Shown here: positions 24,601-31,705 of the stretch, in pieces
How the letters are laid out: every line of letters starts with the position of its first letter
How positions within the stretch are numbered: position 1 is the stretch's first letter
Origin: Dendrolimus kikuchii
Lineage: Eukaryota; Arthropoda; Insecta; Lepidoptera; Lasiocampidae
DNA: 64,000 nucleotides
NCBI GenBank assembly: GCA_019925095.2
Contig: CM034410.1
Span: 15,792,436-15,856,435 of the forward strand
Direction: 5' to 3'
The notes under the pieces: generated by a model
The model's input: only the letters and a program-made list of their open reading frames with translations
Told to the model about the DNA's origin: nothing
Database searches by the model: none
Program-made: the position numbers and the translations under genes

Positions 24601-26243
24601 AAGGCCATACAGGAATTTATACAATAAAAGGAAAGGCCACCAAGGAATTCGTCAGTGAAATAAAAGGGCACAAACAAATTACGTCATCAAAAGAATTTCC
24701 TCAGTAAGAGGAAGGGCCACAAAAGAATACATCAGTGAAATTAAAGGCAATGCTACATTATCCTTGATTAATATAGGCTACTAGCGGCCCCGGCAGACGT
24801 TGTCCTGTCTTTAAAAAATAAAATTCTAGAACCCGATTTCAGAGCCACGTACCGGTTCTAATTGCAAGTCTAAACCATCCGGGAACCCACTCAAACACAC
24901 AAAAAAAATTACCAAAATCGCTCCCGGTGATTAGGAGGATTCTAGAACCCGATCTCAGCGCCACCTACCGGTTCTAATTGCGAATCTAAACCATCCGGGA
25001 ACCCACTCAAACACACAAAAACAAAATCACCAAAATCGCTCCCGGTGATTAGGACGATTCTAGAACCCGATCTTAGCGCCACCTACCGGTTCTAATTGCG
25101 AATCTAAACCATCCGGGAACCCACTCAAACACACAAAAACAAAATCACCAAAATCGCTCCCGGTGATTAGGAGGATTCTAGAACCCGATCTCAGCGCCAC
25201 CTACCGGTTCTAACTGCGAATCTAAACCATCCGGGAACCCACTCAAACACACAAAAACAAAATCACCAAAATCGCTCCAGGTGATAAGGAGAATTGTAGT
25301 ACCCGAGCTCAGCGCCACCTACCGGTTCCAATTGTGGATCTAAACCATCCCGGGACCCACTCAAACACACACACAAAATTTTATCAAAATCGGTAGTCGT
25401 TCTCAAGTTATAAAATTACAACGAAAAGTGGCATTGATTGTTATATATATACATACATACATACATAACTTCACGCCAGTTCCCTTGCGGGGTAGGCACG
25501 AACAACAGAGCGCCATTTAGGCCCATTCTTACACACCTCACTTGCTTCTTTGACATTCATAACTCTTGTCATGCACACTCGTCTGTTCTTAAGGCTCCTG
25601 ACATCACCCTCCGCTAGTACACGATCAATTTGATCATGGAAGGTGTGTCGTGGCCTTCCACGACTTCTGCATCCATCCACTTTTGAATTGTATATCTTTT
25701 TAGTCATTCTTTCATCATGCATTCTTTCCACATGCCCGAACCACCGGAGCATTCCTTTCCTTACCTTCACCCCGACACTCTCTTTCAGAGCAACTCTCTT
25801 TCTTACTTCGGTATTACGAACGCGGTCCGCGAGCGTCACTCTGCAGATTTTGCGCAGTGCTCGCATCTCGACCGCGTTTACTCTACTTTCATGCTCTCTC
25901 TTCCATACCCAACTCTCGCTTCCATACGTGAGCGTAGGTACCAGCACCGCGTTATATATATAGATATAAAAATTGGGGTCCCTACTAATACTTCAATAAT
26001 GTAACCAATCTATTACATTCTTCAATAATATATTATATTCAATCTCGGTTCTATCTATATTCTATGTGCCTTTGAGTGGGTCCCGGGGTGGTTTAGATTC
26101 ATAATTAGATCCAGTAGGTGGCGCAAGAATCGGGTTCTATGTTTTTATTTTTTCAGCGCAGCACAACATCTGTCAAGACCGCTAGTAAATCATAAAAACT
26201 TACTTGCGAAAGCGGTGTAAAATTGCCTCAATTTCCCCTTCAT
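3366..26243 (-). CDS. Tret1-like MFS sugar transporter A (8 coding exons visible, 3' end off the window)
   Basis: Probably a plasma-membrane sugar (trehalose/glucose type) transporter of the MFS sugar-porter family. Exons, in order: 26204-26243, 19978-20207, 16114-16267, 13072-13241, 7427-7550, 6247-6345, 4678-4736 and 3366-3521. All have AG/GT borders and the phases join without a break into 344 codons. Visible signs are the loop 2-3 motif LGRR at residues 76-79, a GESPTFLL motif in the fourth exon (the PESP motif before the central loop), an acidic/basic cytosolic loop rich in E and K in exon 6, QVYA in exon 8 (equivalent of the QLS-side helix 7), and ADMAGRR at residues 338-344 (second half G-R-R motif). 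The expected GPxPIP and PETKG exons must lie left of base 1. It is a tandem paralogue of the complete transporter at 41210-55683. The substrate is inferred from family only. Confidence 0.85.
3522..4677. other. intron 7 of transporter A, mostly unassigned
   Basis: A 35-bp scrap of the GCAATAAA retroposon (3558-3592). From 3900 to 4440 the DNA is rich in AGTACTAG/TAGTACAT motifs, which may be a decayed inverted-repeat element. No gene seen. Confidence 0.4.
4678..4736 (-). CDS. sugar transporter A, coding exon 7
   Basis: 59 bp encoding [19 protein letters not shown] (start of TM7), bounded by TTTTCAG and GTAAGG. With the next exon it equals the single 218-bp exon 6 of transporter B (59+156=215), so this is the second extra intron in gene A. 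Confidence 0.78.
4785..5135 (+). repeat. dispersed repeat (TTTGTACCC...), copy 1
   Basis: ACGAAAATTGCGCGGGCGGA ... CACTACGATGTATTTGACAC ... GACAACAGAACCTTAATAAT. Matches 60565-61275. Confidence 0.7.
5412..6193 (-). mobile_element. tandem train of GCAATAAA retroposon pieces with a nested SINE
   Basis: Minus-strand order from right to left: full ~310-bp unit (5879-6193), spacer X (5814-5878), tail (5592-5669 plus 5787-5813, split by a SINE piece at 5670-5786), spacer X (5527-5591), tail (5412-5526). Each tail ends CTGCAATAAAA. Spacer X contains AATAAATACTAGGGCAAC. Confidence 0.75.
5670..5786 (-). mobile_element. SINE 3' fragment nested in a retroposon
   Basis: Only the tail part (GTCTGGGATCGGCCCCAGAG to CTGCCGATTAAA) on the minus strand. 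Confidence 0.72.
6247..6345 (-). CDS. sugar transporter A, coding exon 6
   Basis: 99 bp, phase 1 to 1. Encodes a charged cytosolic segment ([13 protein letters not shown]) and [12 protein letters not shown] just before TM7. It is weakly conserved, as expected for the central loop. Splice sites and phase fit both neighbours. Confidence 0.78.
6610..6862 (-). mobile_element. internal pieces of the RTE-like LINE beside a (TA)n tract
   Basis: Two minus-strand pieces (6610-6670 and about 6808-6862) encode [15 protein letters not shown], without any 3' end. The first abuts (TA)n at 6581-6610. They look like internal fragments left by deletion rather than normal truncated insertions. Confidence 0.65.
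6898..7070 (+). mobile_element. Jockey-like LINE 3' tail
   Basis: CGTGTTGCTGGGGAGTTTCT ... CACGTTGCGAAGCGG, then GTGTTCTCCGGTGGAACTTA and a T/A-rich end. Same conserved block as 10028-10720; no ORF. Confidence 0.65.
7073..7338 (-). mobile_element. GCAATAAA retroposon
   Basis: Nearly full unit with an internal deletion of ~45 bp; starts at ATCCGTGCAGGAACGG. Its T-rich left end runs into the Jockey-like tail at 6898-7070. Confidence 0.75.
7427..7550 (-). CDS. sugar transporter A, coding exon 5
   Basis: 124 bp. Starts [11 protein letters not shown], the conserved A..SL.FYRG segment of insect sugar porters, then a variable cytosolic stretch ending VNT plus one base. Transporter B has EAAKSIAFYRR in the same place. 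Confidence 0.85.
7630..8127 (-). mobile_element. solo LTR (family 1)
   Basis: 498 bp with TGTTAC...GTAACA ends. Flanks GTAT and ATAT differ by one base. Minus-strand reading carries a TATAAA-like box and AATAAACTCTATAG. Confidence 0.75.
8128..9028. other. unassigned intronic DNA
   Basis: A/T-rich, no ORF, no repeat shared with the rest of the window. Confidence 0.5.
9039..9415 (-). mobile_element. 5'-truncated RTE-like LINE
   Basis: Same family, 377 bp, (TATG)n end on the left. Target duplication GCAATAAGTA at 9029-9038 and 9416-9425. Confidence 0.85.
10028..10720 (-). mobile_element. 5'-truncated Jockey-clade LINE
   Basis: Minus-strand ORF with [35 protein letters not shown] and [15 protein letters not shown], the C-terminus of Jockey-clade reverse transcriptases, then a GC-rich 3' UTR with the CGTGTTGCTGGGAAG ... 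GTTGCGAAACGG block and an A-rich end at about 10030. Sits inside a Harbinger-like element (9845-11084). Confidence 0.75.
10795..11025 (-). repeat. GACGGGTCGTTGCA repeat, copy 2
   Basis: Reverse of 705-930; ends TGCAACGACCCGTCA. Confidence 0.65.
11471..11825 (+). mobile_element. 5'-truncated RTE-like LINE
   Basis: Same family. Target duplication GTTAATGACG at 11461-11470 and 11826-11835. A 12-bp internal deletion removes the HDER codons after GHVERM. Confidence 0.85.
11836..12249. other. unassigned intronic DNA
   Basis: A/T-rich sequence between an RTE copy and a SINE; nothing recognised. The same is true of 12496-13071. Confidence 0.5.
12250..12495 (+). mobile_element. tRNA-derived SINE, nearly full length
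   Basis: A box TGGTTGAGCGG (12262-12272) and B box GGTTCGATTCC (12317-12327) both match pol III consensus. The body continues TAGTCTGGGTGTCTGGGATC and ends near CTGCCGATTATTAT. Confidence 0.8.
13072..13241 (-). CDS. sugar transporter A, coding exon 4
   Basis: 170 bp. Encodes TM5-TM6 and [14 protein letters not shown] (PESP-type motif), ending in phase 0 at GTAAAA. Exons 3 plus 4 total 324 bp against 321 bp in the single matching exon of transporter B. The acceptor lies only 22 bases from the end of a dispersed repeat (13264-13767). Confidence 0.87.
13264..13767 (+). repeat. dispersed ~500-bp repeat, copy 1
   Basis: Starts TTTTTCAACACACTTG, contains the inverse CAAGTGTGTTGAAAAACG at 13613, then GGCTCGAGTCTCAATGGCGC and ends ACCATAATGTACTATAA. 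Lies 22 bases from the exon 4 acceptor of transporter A. Confidence 0.78.
13774..14382 (+). mobile_element. retrotransposon C-terminal ORF with REL-endonuclease-like pattern
   Basis: Open frame of 202 codons. Order: CVCG ... HGLFC (Cys/His knuckle), [69 protein letters not shown], then [18 protein letters not shown]. The knuckle followed by RPD...D resembles the restriction-like endonuclease region of non-LTR elements. The exact clade is not recognised. A second, broken copy is at 19063. Confidence 0.6.
14383..15118. other. unassigned intronic DNA
   Basis: Follows the REL-like ORF (its 3' UTR may extend here). A few GGTTACAACTACAAGG-like short repeats near 14790-14850, otherwise nothing seen. 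Confidence 0.45.
15123..15641 (-). mobile_element. solo LTR (family 1) with exact target duplication
   Basis: 519 bp, TGTTACGAG start and TATAACA end, flanked by CTAT at 15119-15122 and 15642-15645. 4-bp duplications fit Gypsy-type insertion; no internal region remains. Confidence 0.82.
15688..15993 (+). mobile_element. GCAATAAA retroposon, full length
   Basis: ATCCGTGCAGGAACGG to CTTGCAATAAAG, about 306 bp. Weak flanking AAGTTT repeat. Confidence 0.78.
16114..16267 (-). CDS. sugar transporter A, coding exon 3
   Basis: 154 bp. Starts [10 protein letters not shown] and carries [11 protein letters not shown] and [15 protein letters not shown] (TM3-TM4 and the E..xxxRG loop, as in EISQDAIRGAL of transporter B). 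Ends in phase 1. In transporter B this and the next exon are one uninterrupted 321-bp exon. Confidence 0.88.
16412..16903 (-). mobile_element. tandem GCAATAAA retroposon pieces
   Basis: Tail (16412-16512), spacer X (16513-16580), full unit (16590-16903). Same composite order as 5412-6193. Confidence 0.75.
17054..17632 (+). repeat. dispersed repeat with two 118-bp units
   Basis: CGGCCCCGGCAGACGT start, two 118-bp units (TCTAGAACCCGAT phase at 17110 and 17229), then an A/T-rich part ending GACACGAGAATTTTATATAT. Confidence 0.65.
17960..18150 (-). mobile_element. second SINE family, tRNA-like head
   Basis: Minus strand GCGTGGTAGCGTAATGACTA and GGTTCGATCC (B box), then the CATCACGATG TTTTCCTTCGCCGT body seen in many lepidopteran SINEs. 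A relative is at 61560-61665. Confidence 0.6.
18321..18963 (+). mobile_element. possible LTR (family 2)
   Basis: Starts TGTTACGTAC, ends GGGCTGTTTCA, with AATAAATTCAG near the end and TTATGGCGACCCCTGCG just after, which looks like a primer-binding region. A relative of the part at 18470-18560 lies at 55985-56110. Confidence 0.4.
19063..19547 (+). pseudogene. broken copy of the REL-like retrotransposon ORF
   Basis: Shares [35 protein letters not shown] then an in-frame [29 protein letters not shown], and [21 protein letters not shown] with the ORF at 13774. The 5' knuckle part is missing. Confidence 0.65.
19978..20207 (-). CDS. sugar transporter A, coding exon 2
   Basis: 230 bp, the same length and phase (1 to 0) as exon 2 of transporter B. 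Encodes TM1 (NVWPSYTT), the outer loop, TM2 and the LGRR loop, ending ISLPFI before GTAAGT. Confidence 0.88.
20476..20880 (+). repeat. ~58-bp direct repeat pair
   Basis: CCTCGATCACCTGATTATA ... ATTGTCATGTTGTCCCT occurs at 20476 and at 20823, about 347 bases apart, with four or five differences. Confidence 0.65.
20889..21122 (+). mobile_element. GCAATAAA retroposon, short form
   Basis: Begins at AGGTGGTAGGGCATTTGC and ends CTGCAATAAAAATAAAAA. Confidence 0.75.
21159..21440 (-). mobile_element. 5'-truncated RTE-like LINE
   Basis: Same family from [15 protein letters not shown] to the (TATG)n end. No clear target duplication seen. Confidence 0.8.
21590..21765 (+). mobile_element. LINE tail (GAGATCGCTTTTAGCGATAAGG type)
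   Basis: CTGGAAGAGATCGCTTTTAG, CGATAAGGCCGCC, ending CAATAAAGTATTG. The short hairpin ATCGC...GCGAT is kept in copies at 28210-28290 (plus), 28605-28735 (minus) and 31722-31790 (minus). Confidence 0.6.
21968..22124 (-). mobile_element. tRNA-derived SINE fragment
   Basis: Reverse of 12250-12495 with an internal deletion; B box GGTTCGATTCC retained near 22076-22086. Confidence 0.72.
22125..22474 (+). mobile_element. partial LTR (family 1)
   Basis: Sense orientation: TATAAAGGG box near 22279, GTTCAAATAAACTCTATAG and AGCTCGTAACA end. The 5' end is cut at a SINE (21968-22124). Confidence 0.7.
22500..22827 (+). mobile_element. old LINE C-terminal fragment (I/Loa-like)
   Basis: Reads [20 protein letters not shown] and [17 protein letters not shown], a pattern found after the RNase H domain of I-group LINEs, then a second frame ending [12 protein letters not shown]. 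Interrupted by the R1-like insertion. Confidence 0.55.
22828..23646 (+). mobile_element. 5'-truncated R1-like LINE
   Basis: The frame 22880-23182 encodes [20 protein letters not shown] (CCHC knuckle), [19 protein letters not shown] and an Arg-rich end, typical of the R1 clade C-terminus, followed by a ~460-bp 3' UTR and A8. Target duplication GGGTTATTATATA at 22815-22827 and 23647-23659. Not in 28S rDNA, so it resembles a non-rDNA R1 relative. Confidence 0.8.
23660..24049. other. unassigned DNA in intron 1 of transporter A
   Basis: Could be the 3' UTR of the old LINE interrupted at 22828, since it follows the duplicated target. No ORF. Confidence 0.4.
24063..24240 (+). mobile_element. 5'-truncated RTE-like LINE (short)
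   Basis: Only the last 178 bp of the family. Target duplication TAGACTTTTGTTG at 24050-24062 and 24241-24253. Confidence 0.85.
24535..24765 (+). repeat. degenerate ~32-bp minisatellite
   Basis: About seven units of a pattern like AAAGGCCACA..GGAATTTATC AGTAAAATA (e.g. AAAGGCCATACGGGAATATC, AAGGCCATACAGGAATTTAT, AAAGGCCACCAAGGAATTCG, AAGGGCCACAAAAGAATACA). No ORF. Confidence 0.6.
24783..25400 (+). repeat. dispersed repeat with a five-unit 118-bp tandem array
   Basis: Same head as 17054. Units start at 24825, 24941, 25059, 25177 and 25295; spacing is exactly 118 bp for the last four starts. Each holds CCGGGAACCCACTCAAACAC and ATCGCTCCCGGTGATTAGGA. Diverged single copies at 26060-26165 (minus) and 57345-57525 (plus). 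Confidence 0.85.
25452..25950 (-). mobile_element. 5'-truncated RTE-like LINE
   Basis: 499 bp with a 158-codon open frame. Target duplication GTTATATATATA at 25440-25451 and 25951-25962. Inserted beside the 118-bp tandem array. Confidence 0.83.
26204..26243 (-). CDS. sugar transporter A, coding exon 1
   Basis: Starts ATG at 26243 and reads [13 protein letters not shown] plus one base, then a GTAAGT donor. The leftover A joins GT of the next exon to make Ser, giving a continuous [20 protein letters not shown]. It is the same first-exon design (short, phase 1) as transporter B. Found by phase and splice fit, so slightly less certain than the long exons. Confidence 0.75.
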
Positions 26244-26554
26244 GTTGTCACAAAACACAATCTCGATTGAATTATTCACAGACGCATCTCAGAATCAAAT
26301 ATATGAAACGTTTCGGCGTATCACATATTATATCTGTTTATTTTAATAATTAAGACAGAAACAAACACTACTATTGTATGCTGAAATCAAATATTATATG
26401 AGAGATTACAGAATCCAGTTATCTAATGTACGGTGTGTGTAATGAATTATGAGTCACGGTTCTGTATGTAGGTGAATTTTTCAAGTGGGCTTTAAATTCT
26501 AAACAATACGAAACAGCGAAAATCACTCAAAATCAATTAATTCAATCCATTGTT

Positions 26555-27048
26555 TTATAGTACATTATGGTACTAGTGTGTAACATTGGTGATTACCGCC
26601 GAGGCGCCATTGAGACTCGAGCCGTAGGCGAGGGTCTTAAGAGAGCCGAGGACAGTAGTCATCAATACACACGTGTATCATACGACGTTTTTCAACACAC
26701 TTGTGAATAAAATAACAACAAAAACTCATTTTATTTAGTAGATAAAAAAAGTTATATATGAGTGAAAGTTTTATTTATTAAACACGTACGAGTCAAAATT
26801 ATCTATTTAAATAAGAAATTGCATGAAAGGAGCAAGCAATAGGAACATTAATTTATTTGTTCTATTGGACACGATCTTTTTTTGAATAAAAACTTTTTTA
26901 AGAACAAAGCAACTCAACCAATAAAATTTAAAAAAAATCTATAACTCACTAGTGAGTTATAATGTTTTTTAGTCACAGTTTGATTATGGGTGTCATTCTG
27001 TGCCTAATTGCGGTGACCATAGAACTTTATAACCAAGTGTGTTGAAAA
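26555..27048 (-). repeat. dispersed ~500-bp repeat, copy 2
   Basis: Reverse of 13264-13767, highly similar over its whole length. Lies 312 bases upstream of the start codon of transporter A. Confidence 0.78.
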
Positions 27049-27089
27049 AATTGTAATACGTGTAGTTTCTTGTTCTAAATTTTATCCAT

Positions 27090-27812
27090 GCAGGAACGGA
27101 GAAAGAATACAATTTCCTGCGGCCTGGCGGCCTGTCGTAAGAGGCCACTAAACAACCCACAGCCAGGACACACTTCACAAACAAACAAACCAAGACACAC
27201 AAAGAGCCTAAAAATTAATAACCCAGCACAGAAAAGAAAAAAACAACACACATGGCACTAGATAGGACAATATATATATAAGTATAGATATAAGGCCCGC
27301 ACTGCACATGCACTTCCTCACAACACCAGCTTGTAACAGATACACTCTACATTAGTATAAGTTCAGTATTAAAACTAGAATAAATTAATATAACAAGTTA
27401 TTCGTAAGATACATACACCTCAACACGAAAATCAATAAATTAATGTGACACACAAGAACCAAAATAACTAATAAGCCTGTTAAATTTAAATCTAGAAATT
27501 AAGTTGTAAAAAAGGGTACGGAGCTCGAGTCCTTAGAGTTGTTCATAATATAAAATAAAAAAACTAAAAAAAACCCACAGCCAGGTGGTAGGGTATTTGC
27601 TCGACTGGATGGCGACCACCCCTGGTCTAGAGTATGCCGCCATAACAACCTTGTGTTGTGTTCCGGCATTAGTGACCAGGTTCCAGTCTCCTTTAAGAGA
27701 GCAGCAGCGCATTTGTAGCACCTTTGGTGTTGCAAATGTCCATAGGCGATGGTAACCGCTTTCCATTAAGTGGGCCGTCTGCCTGTCTGCTGAACTCCTG
27801 CAATAAAAAAAT
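27090..27812 (+). mobile_element. GCAATAAA retroposon split by an A-tailed insert
   Basis: 5' part 27090-27167 and 3' part 27572-27812, separated by a 404-bp insert that duplicated AACCCACAGCCAGG. Confidence 0.8.
27168..27571 (+). mobile_element. A-tailed retroposed sequence of unknown origin
   Basis: 404 bp ending in an A-rich tract (27549-27571) and flanked by exact 14-bp direct repeats AACCCACAGCCAGG at 27154-27167 and 27572-27585. No long ORF and no match to other repeats in the window. The structure is that of an LINE-mobilised RNA. Confidence 0.7.
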
Positions 27813-27919
27813 AAAAAAAATTAGGAATCAATAAACACATGCGTATCAATATTAATTTTTTTTTGACATTTGTTTCTATAATCTGTGTTAAGTATATTTC
27901 ATTTACATTGTTGGAGTTT

Positions 27920-28195
27920 TTGGCGGGAACTGAAAGGAGATGTTGTGCTCTGCAGTTTTATTTTCTAAAAATGTGTAAAAATTAGTTTTTGAGTAGTAAT
28001 TATGTGTTTTGTGAGAAATGTGAACTGTATAGACAAATGTGGCCTTTTGAGTTGTCACAAGAACTCCGTTGAATGGCACTAGCTGATAACCTACAGTTCA
28101 GCTGTGCTACACATAGGTTTAAGAAAATCAAGAAACTACATTGAATCTAGGATCTGGCTTAAAGGCCTAGCTGCCAAGCCATAAAATCCAAAAAA
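27920..28195 (+). repeat. LINE-tail-like repeat, copy 2
   Basis: Direct copy of 40-365, with ~40 bp missing after TGTGTAAAA; ends CATAAAATCCAAAAAAATT. Confidence 0.65.
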
Positions 28196-28313
28196 ATTAC
28201 ATTGTTTTTAAACATTATAAAGGTGGTCAGGAAAATATCGCCGGCGGCGATAAGACCTCCTATTGTGTATGTAACTTATGTATGCAATAAAGAACATTCA
28301 TTAATTTTATGGC

Positions 28314-28522
28314 GTGGAAGGCCACGACACACCTTCTATGATCAAATTGATCGTGTACTAGCAGAAGGTGATGTCAGGAGCCTTAAGAACAGACGAGCTT
28401 GAATGACAAGAGTTATGAATGTCAAAGAGGCAAGTGAGGTGTGTAAGAATAAGCCTAAATGGCACTCTGTTGTTCGTGCCTACCCCGCAAGGGAACTGGC
28501 GTGAAGTTATGTATGTATGTAT
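28314..28522 (+). mobile_element. 5'-truncated RTE-like LINE (short)
   Basis: Last ~210 bp of the family; one stop in the RRA*MTR region. An imperfect repeat TTTTAT flanks it. Confidence 0.75.
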
Positions 28523-28803
28523 TATTTTATAGTAACGCAAAAAATTTCTTGTTACTTTACTTCTGTATTTAGGGGAGAAAATAAATAGAATATAACAGAA
28601 TAGAAAACCCTTTATTGTTCACCACACACATAAACAATTTACAGTAGTCATATTAAGCAGTAAACGTAGGAGCAATGGGCGGCCTTATCGCTTTGGAGCG
28701 AGCTCTTCCAGACAACCCGGGCTATGGATTTTATGAACAGGAGATTCGCAAGTGTATGAAGGTGGTGTACAAATTAAATGTCTATATAAATATCACACAA
28801 TAC

Positions 28804-29261
28804 ATACATACTTAACTTCACGCCAGTTCCCTTGCGGGCTAGGCACGAACAACAGAGCGCCATTTAGGCTTATTCTTACACACCTCACTTGCTTCTTTGA
28901 CATTCATAACTCTTGTCATGCACGCTCGTCTGTTCTTAAGGCTCTTAACATCACCTTCTGCTAGTACACGATCAATTTGATCACGGAAGGAAGGTGTGTC
29001 GTGGCCTTCTACGATTTCTGCATCCATCCACTTTTGCATTGTATATCTGTTTAGTCATTCTTTCGTCATGCATTCTTTCCACATGCCCGAACCACCGGAG
29101 CATTCCTTTCCTTACCTTCTCCCCGACACTCTCTTTCAGACCAACTCTCTTCCTTACTTCGGTATTACGAACGCGGTCCGCGAGCGTCACTCCGCAGATT
29201 TTGCGCAGTGCTCGCATCTCGACCGCGTTTACTCTACTTTCATGCTCTCTCTTCAATAAGA
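28804..29261 (-). mobile_element. 5'-truncated RTE-like LINE
   Basis: Same family, with a 4-base insertion (GGAA doubled) that breaks the frame at RPRHTF. Ends left in (TATG)n. Confidence 0.8.
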
Positions 29262-29282
29262 AAAATAGTCTAAGAAAAAATA

Positions 29283-29412
29283 ATTTTATTGTAAAAAAAA
29301 AGCGTGGGGTGCATGATATCAATAGTTATAAATATTTTATGAAGAGATATGAGTAGAAGGGCTATTTTGATAATATCCTGAAAAGCACCCCACGCTTTTT
29401 TTACAATAAAAT
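29283..29412. mobile_element. 130-bp hairpin MITE (GCGTGGGGTGC type)
   Basis: ATTTTATTGTAAAAAAAAAG then CGTGGGGTGC on the left pairs with GCACCCCACGC and TTTACAATAAAAT on the right, nearly perfect over ~29 bp with a weaker extension; loop ~40 bp. Confidence 0.7.
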
Positions 29413-29440
29413 CATGTTTTCTTACACTATTTTTAATTCA

Positions 29441-29566
29441 TGAGCCTGTATGACAAGAGCTATGAATGTTAAAAGAGCGAGTGAGGTATGTAAGAACAAG
29501 CCTGAATGGCGCTCTGTTGTTCGTGCCTACTCCGCAAGGGAACTGGCGTGAAGCTATGTATGTATG
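29441..29566 (+). mobile_element. 5'-truncated RTE-like LINE (very short)
   Basis: 126 bp. Target duplication TATTTTTAATTCA at 29428-29440 and 29567-29579. Confidence 0.82.
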
Positions 29567-30183
29567 TATTTTTAATTCAAATTTATTAAAATTTATTTTC
29601 TATTTTTTAGTTGGATTTTCTATAAAAGCGTATTTTTTTAGATTTTTTTTAAACTATTATTTATTTTTTATTTTTTAGTTATTATTTAGTGATTCAATTC
29701 CCTTTTCCGTGGAAACTATGAAAAAATAATTAAATACAGAGTGTATGATAAAATGGAACGTTATATAAAAATAAGCTTTTTTAAAAAGGTTTTTCAATAC
29801 AAGCTTTTGAGATCCTGCATATCACGTAGCAGCAGAGTGCTAGCCAAGACAAGTAAAACGAGCCCAAACACGACGGGTCTATCTTGTTTAGTACAGGAGT
29901 TCCTATGGCCACCTTCCGACTCCATCATCACATCAGCTCCATGGTACCATATTATTGCATTGTCATGCGATATACACGTACGTGCAGAATTTCAGCTCAT
30001 TCGGAAACCGCGAAGTCGATCAAATTTAACTTGAAAGATTCCGTTACATACTAATATATGTATGAAACTAATAAAAGCGTATAAAAAATAGAGAATAAAC
30101 AATAACATATATTAATATTATATATACATAATTAATATGTGTAAATGGAATATAATAAATAAACATTTATTATTATTATTATA

Positions 30184-30805
30184 TAATGTATGTCTTGGAA
30201 GACCACGGGCCATCGAAATGGCCCGGACTTTTGGGGGGCTTGCGTGGGGCCATGGGAAGGCCAACACGTAGAGGCCCCTTGACAAATTTAATGTAAATGT
30301 GGCGTGACACTGACCGACGATTATCCCTATCTACACCATATAGTAATGCACCCAAGGACAAGCCCCGGCCAGTGTAGGATTATTGTGGGAAATTAAGACA
30401 AAAAGTACCGGGCTATTGGGGTGAACTGCTAGTGGTACTGGGGGTCTGGGAATATGGGGACTATGGCGTCTGCCCGTCGCAATGTTCAGGGAACATGGAA
30501 AAATGGGCAGACGGTGACTCGCCACTCCCTGCATGGGCCCCAAAAAATGCCATAAAGACAAGGGCAACATGGGTGTGAGTGGCTAAGGGGTGTCGAGAGG
30601 TGGGCTGCAGGTTCACCGAAGCTACTTCCGACGTTAGTCCATTTATCACTTCCACCCCTGGAGCTTGAGTCTTAGCTCTAGCGATCTCCACTCCGTGCCG
30701 GCCAGCTAAGGCAAGCACGGAGGTGGGGGCCTTGTCTTGGCCCCCGGAGTCAGGTACGAGGTGTCGCTACTCACCTAAGTCTCCGCCACAAAGCCCCCCT
30801 GCGGG
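30184..30805 (-). mobile_element. ~600-bp LINE tail family, copy 1
   Basis: Minus-strand element starting CCCGCAGGGGGGCTTTGTGG and ending in two adjacent hairpins (CGGGCCATTTCGATGGCCCG, then GTCTTCCAAGAC) and an (AAT)n tail. No convincing ORF. Clade not identified. Confidence 0.7.
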
Positions 30806-30921
30806 ATTATTATTATTTATATTCCATTCCCACGCCGACCAGATTGAAGAGTTCAAGAAAGAACAGGTCCCAAGCGACGATGAAGGCAGCAAAAGGTGAT
30901 TCTTTATACACAATAGACTAA

Positions 30922-31105
30922 ATTCAAATTCAAATTCAAAAGGTTTTATTCAAAATAAGTTCCACTGGAGAACAATTTTTGAAGGTCGTACATGTAAGTT
31001 AATTTTTTTTTTAACTTCCTATTCTATGTACACCGCTTCGCAACGCGTTGATGCTGTAAAGGAGAAGAAGCGGCAAGAAACTCCCCAGCAACACGTCTAG
31101 CTAAA
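30922..31105 (-). mobile_element. Jockey-like LINE 3' tail
   Basis: Reverse of the tail at 6898-7070, with an AAATTC triplicate at its end (30922-30942). Confidence 0.65.
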
Positions 31106-31470
31106 TATTGTTTTTCTTTATATTTCATATTCTATTTATATCTCAAATTCTTTTTTTTAATAAGTATTGTACAGAAGTATATTACAGAATCACTTTTTGA
31201 AGAATTAATGGAGTTGTAGCAAACAATGCATACTCAATAAGACCAAGACAATAAAAGGAAAGAAAAATAATGTTATAGTTATAATAATGGCATGACGTGC
31301 TAAAATGTTATGCTGCAATATGTCTCCACAAATTCCTTACAAGCATGGCAAAATAAAAAATAAAAACGTTATACAAAATTTAGTATAAGAGGTTGGAGCT
31401 AGGTGCTATAAAACGGCTAAGTGCGGGATATACCATGCATAATGAATGAATATGCTTTATTTTGTTTATT

Positions 31471-31705
31471 GCCAGGTGGTAGAGTATTTGCTCGACTGGA
31501 TGGCAACCACCCCTGGTCTAGAGTATGCCGCCATAACAACCTTGTGTTGTGTTCCGGCATTAGTGACCAGGTTCCAGTCTCCTTTAAGAGAGCAGCAGCG
31601 CATTTGTAGCACCTTTGGTGTTGCAAATGTCCATAGGCGATGGTAACCGCTTTCCGTCAAGTGGGCCGTCTGTCTGTCTGCTGAACTCTTGCAATAAAAA
31701 AATAA
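31471..31705 (+). mobile_element. GCAATAAA retroposon, short form
   Basis: Begins GCCAGGTGGTAGAG, ends CTTGCAATAAAAAAATAA. Confidence 0.75.

Noticed and set aside
24783..25400. CRISPR-like array
   Set aside because: Units are 118 bp and similar throughout, with no alternation of conserved repeats and unique spacers, in an insect genome.
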